DNA of 51,181 bases from Candidatus Peregrinibacteria bacterium CG10_big_fil_rev_8_21_14_0_10_49_10 (GTDB lineage Bacteria > Patescibacteriota > Gracilibacteria > Peribacterales > Peribacteraceae), in NCBI GenBank assembly GCA_002772545.1, contig PFDR01000061.1:37416-88596 (forward strand). The letters run 5' to 3'. A program made the position numbers and the translations under genes. Of this stretch, positions 20,623 through 27,146 are shown piece by piece. Below the pieces are notes generated by a model, which saw only the letters and a list, made by a program, of their open reading frames with translations, did no database searches and was not told the origin of the DNA. How positions within the stretch are numbered: the stretch's first letter is position 1; every line of letters begins with the position of its first letter.

Positions 20623-21979
20623 GCAGGACTTTTTCGGAAGTTTTCAATGCTTCGCAGACCTCTCTCACTGTGACGGTTCCACCGTACCAACGGTTGAGTA
20701 TATCCAGAACCTCGGCGGTCGCATTATCCGTCGTGTGCATGAGAAGCTGAGATCTATTCAATGGATACTTTCCTGTATTCAGCAAGGTCAACACTCGCAG
20801 AAAACAATCGTCGACCCGTTTCAGACAGACATGCGCCCTCGCAAGAAGCTGATCTTGGTCCGTGGAGGGATCCAAAAACTCAAAAAGAAGAGGGCGAATG
20901 GTGTTGTTGATCTGTACAGCATATGACAGTGCTGTCTGGTGCAGTGCCGATCGTCCGGGCGGAAGACCGAGATCGAACTCTCCCATGACTTTTCGTGAAA
21001 TGAAGAACTGCAATCGCGACGGCTCGGGATATGCGTGATACTCGTCTCCCGTAAGAAAAAGAAAATTGCATTTAGAATACTGAACCTTCAATTCGGAAAT
21101 GCCTTCCAGCACCTCGTCTGTTTCTTCTTCGAAGATGAGAATGTAGTCAAAATCACTCTCATGGAGATTCCCGTCTCCTCTCATGTTTGAGCCTTGGAAG
21201 AGGACGGATTGTATATTATTACCGAACTTCTCCGCGCAGGATTGCTTTATCTTCTCGCACAAATCCAGCGTTTCTTGAGGAAGTGATACATCGGCAGCAA
21301 AGAGATCGGGATAGGACAACGGCAATTTCTCATGGGTGGGTCCGGTGTCAAGAACCCCTTTCTCGTCAAGATCATCAAAAACATGACCAAGTTTTTGCTG
21401 CTTGGTTCGGAAGAGAGATATCCTATTGCGAATCGCGGAATGGATAACGAGCGGAATCCTCTCATCAACCGCTACTCCCGCACTTGCAAGTCCTTCGACC
21501 TTGTTCATGTTATTCGTGAGGAGACGAACGCTTCTTACCTCAAATTCCTTTAGCATTTGCACGGCAATCTCATAACTCCGTAAATCCGGCTCGAATCCGA
21601 GTTGTATATTCGCTTCCGCTGTGTCCATCCCCTCATCCTGTAAACGATATGCGTGTAGCTTGTTTGCGAGCCCGATTCCGCGCCCTTCTTGACGAAGATA
21701 GAGCAAAAGACCTTCCCCTGCCTTGCGAATCAGACGCATTGATTCATGCAACTGATCTTGGCAATCGCATCGTTGGCATCCGAAGACATCGCCAGTGCAA
21801 CATTCGGAATGCACTCTGGTAATCACACCAACCTTATCCCGAATGTCTCCCATGACCAATGCCAGATGATCTTTAACATCGCCACTTTCCAATTTCTCTT
21901 CAAAGAGATGTAATTGATAAACACCTAATGATGTTGGCATTTCGACATCGATGACTTCTTGCAACTGGAGGTCACTCAT
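20597..21979 (-). CDS. GTP cyclohydrolase II fused to a nucleotidyltransferase domain
   Basis: A 460-aa bifunctional protein. Residues 1-195 form a GTP cyclohydrolase II: VHSECCTGDVFG with Cys60, QRCDC giving Cys71 and Cys73 as zinc ligands, LYLRQEGRGIGLANKLHAY, and VRLLTNNMNKVEGL. After a linker (about 200-255), a polymerase-beta type nucleotidyltransferase follows: LFQGSNMRGDGNLHESDFDY with GS at 263-264 and D276/D278 as metal ligands, then a helical region. I start at the ATG at 21979; the frame runs to 22078 but that part lies in a promoter-like repeat shared with other island genes. The fusion is unusual, and the product is not obviously riboflavin. Confidence 0.88.
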   Translation of the reverse strand: MSDLQLQEVIDVEMPTSLGVYQLHLFEEKLESGDVKDHLALVMGDIRDKVGVITRVHSECCTGDVFGCQRCDCQDQLHESMRLIRKAGEGLLLYLRQEGRGIGLANKLHAYRLQDEGMDTAEANIQLGFEPDLRSYEIAVQMLKEFEVRSVRLLTNNMNKVEGLASAGVAVDERIPLVIHSAIRNRISLFRTKQQKLGHVFDDLDEKGVLDTGPTHEKLPLSYPDLFAADVSLPQETLDLCEKIKQSCAEKFGNNIQSVLFQGSNMRGDGNLHESDFDYILIFEEETDEVLEGISELKVQYSKCNFLFLTGDEYHAYPEPSRLQFFISRKVMGEFDLGLPPGRSALHQTALSYAVQINNTIRPLLFEFLDPSTDQDQLLARAHVCLKRVDDCFLRVLTLLNTGKYPLNRSQLLMHTTDNATAEVLDILNRWYGGTVTVREVCEALKTSEKVLHDFLTHSP

Positions 21980-22050
21980 AGTAGTAACAGAATGCACGCA
22001 AAATTCTGATAAGTCAAAGCACAACATTATTTGTTTAGTGCAAACGGGAC

Positions 22051-22122
22051 CTTTTTTATAGTGTCCCATTTGTCTCATTTAACACCCCCAAAGTACTGTC
22101 TAATTCTGTCCAATTCACCCCC
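22051..22122. repeat. Island repeat A, copy 1
   Basis: From CCTTTTTTATAGTGTCCC to CCAATTCACCC. It is nearly identical to 24856-24928 and partly to 23217-23249. On the minus strand it gives ACACTATAAAAAAGG upstream of the cyclohydrolase gene and may supply a promoter. Confidence 0.75.
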
Positions 22123-22226
22123 CTTCAAAACCTCCTGAATTCCTCCGAATCGACCTTCGACCCACCCACCTCAGTCCATCGCGTTTGACTCCTCGAAAGG
22201 GCTCCGAAATCTCCCTCACAGGTTGG

Positions 22227-22250
22227 TTCTGGACTCACCCTCTCCGCCAT
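22227..22250 (+). repeat. Degenerate tRNA-Ser 3'-end-like sequence
   Basis: TTCTGGACTCACCCTCTCCGCCAT resembles the T-arm to CCA end of the tRNA-Ser gene (18857-18880): 16 of 24 positions match by eye, including the last nine bases. This could be an internal, decayed attachment site inside the island. Confidence 0.35.
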
Positions 22251-22252
22251 TG

Positions 22253-22300
22253 GTCGGATATCCTGAATATCATAACTGTCCTCAAACTTTCGAAGACTAG
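22253..22300 (+). pseudogene. Remnant 3' end of a small-membrane-protein gene
   Basis: This encodes VGYPEYHNCPQTFED then TAG, matching the last 15 residues (VGYPEYDKCPHTFED, TAG) of the intact gene at 24602-24790. The upstream part of the gene is missing, so this is a leftover of a duplication or recombination. Confidence 0.75.
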
Positions 22301-22344
22301 GCGAAATGGAGTGAAATTGTAACGAAAAATTTGCCTATTTGTGC

Positions 22345-22350
22345 TATAAT
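22345..22350 (+). promoter_or_regulatory. Extended -10 promoter, probably leaderless
   Basis: TGCTATAAT (TGn plus a perfect TATAAT at 22345-22350) lies six bases before a GTG start, which would coincide with the expected transcription start. Confidence 0.55.
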
Positions 22351-22356
22351 AATTCT

Positions 22357-22539
22357 GTGACGTTTGGAACAGGCACCCCCCTCCGGCAATTCTCACCTCA
22401 TCTGCGCAATGCAGCAACAAGACATCAGATCATTTTAGATCGCACAGAGCGCAATAGCGTTATTGAAGGATTGCCTCGATTTACAACAAAGAGTAAAAAA
22501 GAGTGTCTCCGAGAAATTAGGAAGATTGCGAAGCGTTGA
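22357..22539 (+). CDS. Small protein convergent to Fic, possible partner
   Basis: A 60-aa basic protein from GTG 22357: MTFGTGTPLRQFSPHLRNAA, then ILDRTERNSVIEGLPRFT and KSKKECLREIRKIAKR. The ERNSVIEGLP stretch recalls the S/T-xxx-E-G/N inhibitory motif of VbhA-type Fic antitoxins, but Ser is three, not four, residues before Glu. It is tail-to-tail with the Fic gene, overlapping it by 23 bases, not in the usual antitoxin-first operon. The excellent promoter argues that it is expressed. Function is uncertain. Confidence 0.45.
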   Translation: MTFGTGTPLRQFSPHLRNAATRHQIILDRTERNSVIEGLPRFTTKSKKECLREIRKIAKR

Positions 22540-23152
22540 GTGCTTCTGTGATGAGTATTGTCATAGGCTCGAAGTCTTTCAATATCGCTGCAGCGGCTGC
22601 CTTGATATAACACTGTTTTCCTTCATCTGAATCATCGTAAACAAGTGGCAGTCTTCCTGTTTGCACCGCCATCAAATCTGTAATCAGCTTAATCGTTCTT
22701 GCATTGCCTTCACGGAAAGGATGAATAGTAAGAAACTCACCTTGAATATGGGCAAGTGCTTCACAAAAACTTTCATCATCCTGAAGCGAGTGTGCAGGGT
22801 ATTTTGAAAGAACATCTTTCTCAAAGACATCCATCGCATTATTCAGATAATCCGGTGGCGGCCACGTCACTCCAGGTTTACTAATGGTGACCCTACGCCA
22901 TCTTCCAGCCCATTCATAGAGGTCACCGAAGATCACTTGATGGACATGCAATAGGAGTTCGGTGGTGATGGGTGTATCGGAAAGCACTTCTTCGAAGAGG
23001 GTTTCATACGCTCTGGCCAGTGCTTTTTCTTCCTCCAATTGCAGAGTTTCCAGATCTGCAATGCCTCTCTTGTTCTTGAGTATGGTTTGCTTTACATCCA
23101 TGTACTCATTTTCGGATCCTCCTACACTGTATCGAGATGTGTCTTGGGGCAT
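22517..23152 (-). CDS. Fic/DOC family protein
   Basis: A 211-aa Fic-domain protein. The active-site loop reads HPFREGNARTIK (His144), close to the consensus HxFx(D/E)GN(G/K)RxxR, with Ala for the first Gly/Lys and Lys for the last Arg. The upstream flap region (GRWRRVTISKPGVTWPPP) and ITTELLLHVHQVIFGDLYEW are typical. Fic proteins transfer AMP or another nucleotide part onto target hydroxyls. A later ATG at 23101 would give 194 aa. A perfect palindrome (23202-23216) near its promoter suggests autoregulation. Whether the altered loop is active needs testing. Confidence 0.88.
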   Translation of the reverse strand: MPQDTSRYSVGGSENEYMDVKQTILKNKRGIADLETLQLEEEKALARAYETLFEEVLSDTPITTELLLHVHQVIFGDLYEWAGRWRRVTISKPGVTWPPPDYLNNAMDVFEKDVLSKYPAHSLQDDESFCEALAHIQGEFLTIHPFREGNARTIKLITDLMAVQTGRLPLVYDDSDEGKQCYIKAAAAAILKDFEPMTILITEALNASQSS

Positions 23153-23201
23153 GCAAATAGCTTACTCAAAACTATTAAGAGATGAAAGGAATAGGGCGCA
23201 A

Positions 23202-23216
23202 ATGAAACAGTTTCAT
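23202..23216. promoter_or_regulatory. Palindromic operator-like site upstream of fic
   Basis: ATGAAAC-A-GTTTCAT is a perfect 15-bp palindrome just downstream (minus strand) of the TATAAA box in repeat A copy 3, and about 50 bp before the fic start. Confidence 0.45.
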
Positions 23217-23249
23217 CCCTTTTTATAGGTGTCCCATTTGTTCCGTTTG
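23217..23249. repeat. Island repeat A, partial copy 3
   Basis: CCCTTTTTATAGGTGTCCC then ATTTGTTCCGTTT, a shortened version of repeat A between the divergent fic and beta-domain genes. Confidence 0.6.
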
Positions 23250-23254
23250 TTTGC

Positions 23255-23260
23255 TACAAT
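23255..23260 (+). promoter_or_regulatory. Extended -10 promoter, probably leaderless
   Basis: TGCTACAAT (TGn plus TACAAT at 23255-23260) lies seven bases before the ATG at 23268, the same arrangement as at 22345. Confidence 0.5.
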
Positions 23261-23267
23261 GCTCCGC

Positions 23268-24605
23268 ATGAAAGAAGTATTCTCGAATAGCAATTTTCCC
23301 TCAGCTCCGGGAGGAAACATCTACCAATGGCACGATGCAGAGACCGCATTCGACCTATCACAAGATGGAAAATACATCATTGTCATCACTGCATCAGCAA
23401 AGGATGCCGCCCAGAATAATGGGCAGGATGACGATGATTTGCGCGTTGTAATTGACGGCTATGAATTTGGAAAGCAGGAAGTTCACCGGGACAAAGTCTC
23501 ATGGAAAGGTTTTGGAGTCGCGGCATCGTGGGACGGAGCAAGTTTGCAGGGCGGGAGCAAAACCGTCTATTTCTTCATGCCACTCGCAGCGGGTCAGCAC
23601 ACCATCCAATTCTGGGCTGATGAAACACCAACAATCAATGAGATTCGTGTTCTACAGATTAAAGAAACACAGAGTGGTGCCATCGAAGATGTAATCTTCG
23701 ACTTTCACGAAAAAGCCCCAGGGCAAAAAACAGACGTCCACGGCATTCCATGGAAGGCCTTTGTCTTCGCTCCGGGGTTCAACATTGTGAACCTTGCCGA
23801 CATATCTGCAATTACAGAGAGTGGAAAACAAAAGGGTGGGACGGATGGTGACAACATCAAAGTGTATGTGAATGGTCAGATTGTCGGAAGCTCCAATGCG
23901 CCAACATCGGACAAATACAAGAATTTCTTTTTCTTGGGTGATCTGTCTCAAGGCAAAAAGGAGGCTCTCATGATTTCCGGTAAAGATTTTCTTCTGAACG
24001 ATCAGGATGTTTCGATTGAACTCTGGTACGACGAGACGCCAACGCTCGAGCGAGTAAAATTTGAATTGGAAGGCAAATCGGCCTACCTCCAACGTGGCAC
24101 ACTCAGACGACAAATAATGGATTTTTTCGAGGCAAGTAATTTACCACTTGATCACTGGGATGAATGGTCGAATGCATACTTTTACGCCAGACATGCGCTT
24201 GACGTTGCTTTTCAATACGCAGCAGAAAACAACTTTATCTTCACGGATGACCAAGGTGTGCTGCGGAGTATTGTAGATGACAACGAACCAGATGCTCTCC
24301 GCCACTTTGCATGGAACGTATTTTTGACACAGGCGATTCATCAAGAAGGAGCCAATATCATCACCACGAACCACGAGATATTCTGGATGAATGCAAGAAA
24401 CAAGAAGGAACTTTCTAGAGAGGGGTTTATGGATATGTGGAATAACATGCAGGGGAGAAAATACGCTGCTCAGAATCCAGATCGTGGATACCTTGAGCTA
24501 TTCGAAACTGCCAAGGAAGCTGGTGACCTCATTCTTGATTTGGAAAGCGTCACTGAAGATCATAGAAATAAAATAGAGGAGATTATTAACGACATGCGTA
24601 CATGA
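23268..24605 (+). CDS. Tandem beta-domain protein with DUF6973-like C-terminus
   Basis: A 445-aa protein with no signal peptide. Two related beta-rich domains (about residues 1-132 and 140-270) each have an acidic DxD-type loop (DDDDLRVVIDG; DGDNIKVYVNG) and end in W-x-DETPT (FWADETPTINEIRVLQI; LWYDETPTLERVKFELE). They look like carbohydrate-binding or Ca-binding sandwiches. The C-terminal part (335-400) has EPDALRHFAWN, NHEIFWMNAR and FMDMWNNMQGRKYA, the conserved RH...HE...MDxxNNxxG set I associate with DUF6973, found in secreted and toxin-like proteins. I chose ATG 23268 because of the adjacent extended -10. It overlaps the next small gene by four bases. Confidence 0.75.
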   Translation: MKEVFSNSNFPSAPGGNIYQWHDAETAFDLSQDGKYIIVITASAKDAAQNNGQDDDDLRVVIDGYEFGKQEVHRDKVSWKGFGVAASWDGASLQGGSKTVYFFMPLAAGQHTIQFWADETPTINEIRVLQIKETQSGAIEDVIFDFHEKAPGQKTDVHGIPWKAFVFAPGFNIVNLADISAITESGKQKGGTDGDNIKVYVNGQIVGSSNAPTSDKYKNFFFLGDLSQGKKEALMISGKDFLLNDQDVSIELWYDETPTLERVKFELEGKSAYLQRGTLRRQIMDFFEASNLPLDHWDEWSNAYFYARHALDVAFQYAAENNFIFTDDQGVLRSIVDDNEPDALRHFAWNVFLTQAIHQEGANIITTNHEIFWMNARNKKELSREGFMDMWNNMQGRKYAAQNPDRGYLELFETAKEAGDLILDLESVTEDHRNKIEEIINDMRT

Positions 24606-24790
24606 AAAACAGATTGCAACTTTACGGCTTCTTTCTTGTGACGTGTATGATGCTCATTGGGTATGGGCTGTCACCCTTTTATCAGATTCTTTCGGGCGAA
24701 TTACTGGCTCTCATGCAATCTGTGGATGAAGGATGTGCCTTGGTTGGATATCCTGAATATGACAAATGTCCTCATACTTTTGAAGACTAG
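24602..24790 (+). CDS. Small membrane-anchored protein paired with the DUF6973-like protein
   Basis: A 62-aa product: MKNRLQLYGFFLVTCMMLIG then YGLSPFYQILSGELLALMQS, ending in a conserved tail (VGYPEYDKCPHTFED). One N-terminal helix acts as signal anchor; the tail would face outward. Its start overlaps the large gene by ATGA. The same 15-residue tail survives as a remnant at 22253-22300. If the large protein is toxin-like, an immunity role is possible but unproven. Confidence 0.65.
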   Translation: MKNRLQLYGFFLVTCMMLIGYGLSPFYQILSGELLALMQSVDEGCALVGYPEYDKCPHTFED

Positions 24791-24855
24791 GTTTCGACAT
24801 TGTCGTGACAAGAAATTCACTCACACCAGTGGTAGAATGTACCCCAATTATTTCT

Positions 24856-24928
24856 CCTTTTTTATAGTGTCTCATTTGTCTCATTTAAGACCCCCAAAGT
24901 ACTGTCCAATTCTGTCCAATTCACACCC
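24856..24928. repeat. Island repeat A, copy 2
   Basis: CCTTTTTTATAGTGTCTC through TTCACACCC, with only a few changes from 22051-22122. In copy 1 this repeat precedes the small-protein tail sequence; here it follows it, so the order is swapped. Confidence 0.75.
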
Positions 24929-24934
24929 CTCAAA

Positions 24935-25025
24935 GGGTAGGAGACCCACATGCTCCGCCATGATCGTTGCACTCAACTACGTCGTGACGGCTACGAATGG
25001 ATAGGAGACCTACATGCTCCGTCAC
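24935..25025 (+). repeat. Pair of direct repeats (TAGGAGACC...ACATGCTCCG)
   Basis: Two 27-28-bp copies at 24935-24961 and 24998-25025, 63 bp apart, sharing GG(G/A)TAGGAGACC and CACATG/TACATG plus CTCCG. The first includes the attachment-like CTCCGCCATGATC. Confidence 0.7.
24953..24965 (+). repeat. Putative distal attachment site
   Basis: CTCCGCCATGATC, identical to 18872-18884 at the tRNA-Ser 3' end. Confidence 0.5.
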
Positions 25026-25154
25026 AGTTGCATGGCAAGATACTTTCCGCTGACATCTTGCAGGAGTGAAGGGGAGAGGAGGGAGTCCAGTTCCCTACGC
25101 GACAAGCAATCTGCACTCAAATCATTCACAAACACCTCTACTTCATATTTCCGT

Positions 25155-26268
25155 CTACTCTGTTGCTTCTCTCTTTAACTCCGCATCTATAAACCCCTGA
25201 ATATCCCCATCCAGAACGCTCTCGGTATTGCTGGTCTCATAGTTCGTACGAAGATCCTTTACCATCTGGTACGGGTGCAACACGTAACTGCGTATCTGCT
25301 GACCAAAGTCTGCGCTTTTCGTGGCACCCTTGAGGTCTTTTTTCTTTTTGGCATCTTCATTGCGTTGCTTCTCCAGCAGTTTGGCCGTAAGTATACTCAT
25401 ACATTGCCTGCGGTTTTGTTGCTGGCTTCGCTCACTCTGGCAGGCGGCTACCAGTCCGGTGGGGAGGTGTGTAATGCGCACCGCAGAATCGGTTTTATTC
25501 ACATGCTGCCCGCCTGCTCCGCTGCTTCTGTAGGTGTCTACCCGCAGGTCTTTCTCCTCTATATGCACTTCTGCCGTTTCCGCAATTTCCGGTAATACTT
25601 CTACCAGTGCAAAGCTTGTTTGCCGCAGGCTTTTGGCATTAAAGGGCGAAAGGCGCACTAGGCGGTGCGTTCCTTTTTCGCACTTCATGTTCCCGTAGGC
25701 CATTTCTCCTTCCACGTATACCGTCGCAGATTTGATGCCGGCTTCCTGCCCGTCTGTTTTTTCCAGTATGGTCGTGTTCCATTCCTGCTCTTCGCAGTAA
25801 CGCAGATACATCCGAAGTAACATGGCTGCCCAGTCCTGTGCTTCTGTTCCGCCTGCACCACCGCTGATGGTGAGGTAGCAGTTGTTCACATCGAATTCAC
25901 CGCTCAGGTACAACTTGGTCTCGAGTGCCTCCCACTGTGTCTGTAACGTTTTGTACTCGGCTTCGATATCCTTCTGATCTGCTTCACTTGCGTCCTTTGT
26001 AAGACCCAAAAGTGTTTCTATACTCTCAAAAAGCTCAGCCAGGGGTTCCCACTGACTCCGGAGTGCTTTGAGCTTGGTAAACAGAGCATTTGCCGCCTGC
26101 TGGTCATTCCAAATATCCGGAGCTGTACCTTGTTGCTCCAGTGTAGTGATCATCTCCGGAATTCCTTTTGCATCAAAGAGAGTCCTTACCCGTGTTCACG
26201 GCAGACTGGAGTTCCTGTAATTTTGCGATGAGCTCTTCCACGGGGAAGGGGGGAGAGGATACACACAT
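25155..26268 (-). CDS. prfB: Peptide chain release factor 2, programmed +1 frameshift
   Basis: The frame-0 part starts at ATG 26268 after a strong Shine-Dalgarno (AGGAGGTAG) and encodes 31 aa ending GKDSL, then TGA at 26175-26173 in the classical slippery CTT-TGA. A +1 shift continues as DAKGIPEMITTLEQ and through the main frame to 25155, restoring full length. The body has the UGA-decoding SPF tripeptide (LVRLSPFNAK) and the catalytic SSGAGGQHVNK. Low RF2 would favour the frameshift and so autoregulate. Presence of RF2 shows UGA is a stop here, unlike in Gracilibacteria or SR1. It is monocistronic next to the island. Confidence 0.95.
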
Positions 26269-26310
26269 ATTCTACCTCCTTTTCTCTAGCATTGCGAGTT
26301 TCCTTGAGAG

Positions 26311-26453
26311 GTTACTTGTTGCTTGTCCCCCCTTGGAAGGTGATAATTTTTATAAAAAGTATAACTCTCCCTTCCTTCTCCCCACTCAAAATGGCAGTGG
26401 AGGAGAGGGTGTTAAGGAGTGAGGTCAAACCAGTAATAAGCAACAAACGTTAC
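26311..26453. repeat. Nested palindromic repeat upstream of the PilN-like gene
   Basis: GTTACTTGTTGCTTGT (26311-26326) faces ATAAGCAACAAACGTTAC (26436-26453). Inside, CTCTCCCTTCCTTCTCC-type sequence faces GGAGGAGAGGGTGTTAAGG. It is similar in composition to the MITE-like elements at 8928 and 15159 but not the same element. Confidence 0.6.
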
Positions 26454-26511
26454 AAACCAAAAACAAAGAACTGACAATCCTCCTCAAATAGCCAAAAAAC
26501 TGCTTTTGCGC

Positions 26512-26517
26512 TACAAT
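26512..26517 (+). promoter_or_regulatory. TACAAT -10 box upstream of the PilN-like gene
   Basis: TACAAT in the context TTGCGCTACAATAG, 12 bases before the ATG at 26530. The same GCGCTACAAT occurs upstream of the cupin gene (5551-5560). Confidence 0.35.
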
Positions 26518-26529
26518 AGAGGGAAAACC

Positions 26530-27135
26530 ATGTCTCAAACACACAAACCACGCAGGCAGTCTGTTCCCGCAGCTACCATTCTGCACAGAAGTGCGGTCCC
26601 ACTATTCCTCTTTGCGCTTGTACTGCTTCTGTTTCTGCTCTGTGCGTACCTCTTCCTCATTCCCCGTCTGACGACTGTGGAAATAGGAGGGGAAGAACGC
26701 AGCACCCGGGAGCTGCGTGCGTACCACGATGCACTCCTCATTGACCTGAGCGAAAAAGAACACGAGAGAGATGCGCTGGTGCTCCCCATGGGGGATACTG
26801 CGTACAGTCGTCTTGTGGAGGAGAAGCATGCGGAATTCCCATTGCTGGTACTGCGGTCTTCCCTGGAGCAAACCGTACGTCAATTGTTTCCGGCAGATCA
26901 GAATACCATTTATCTGGAGAGCATCCGTTACCTTCCAAATGAGAAGAGTGTGGAACTCGCGGGAGATGTGCGCCATGTCGGTTCACGCAGTATGACAGTG
27001 CTTGCACAACTTCTCGAAGAGCTTCGGTCCCTTCCTTTTGTCTCTCAAATTACGAACCCGCGTTTTGTACGGGAGGAAGATCCGGCCATTGGCCCGCACT
27101 CACCCTTTACGCTTCGCATGCTTCTTCAGTCGTAA
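26530..27135 (+). CDS. Single-pass membrane protein, PilN-like (tentative)
   Basis: A 201-aa protein with a basic cytoplasmic start (MSQTHKPRRQ), one transmembrane helix (residues 25-45, LFLFALVLLLFLLCAYLFL) and a periplasmic region. That region has a helical stretch (TRELRAYHDALLIDLSEKEH) followed by a mixed alpha/beta domain (IYLESIRYLPNEKSVELAGD, VLAQLLEELRSLPFV). This layout matches PilN-type inner-membrane proteins of type IV pili and type II secretion. The next gene has a PilO-like layout. No other pilus gene is in the window, so the assignment is weak. Confidence 0.6.
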   Translation: MSQTHKPRRQSVPAATILHRSAVPLFLFALVLLLFLLCAYLFLIPRLTTVEIGGEERSTRELRAYHDALLIDLSEKEHERDALVLPMGDTAYSRLVEEKHAEFPLLVLRSSLEQTVRQLFPADQNTIYLESIRYLPNEKSVELAGDVRHVGSRSMTVLAQLLEELRSLPFVSQITNPRFVREEDPAIGPHSPFTLRMLLQS

Positions 27136-27146
27136 ATATTTGCCCT

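Larger units (their letters stand above)
24791..25154. other. Gene-free right end of the island
   Basis: No gene is visible. It contains repeat A copy 2 (24856-24928), two direct repeats with TAGGAGACC and ACATGCTCCG (24935-24961 and 24998-25025), and the 13-bp match to the tRNA-Ser 3' end (24953-24965). The last 100 bp are the 3' flank of prfB. Confidence 0.7.
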
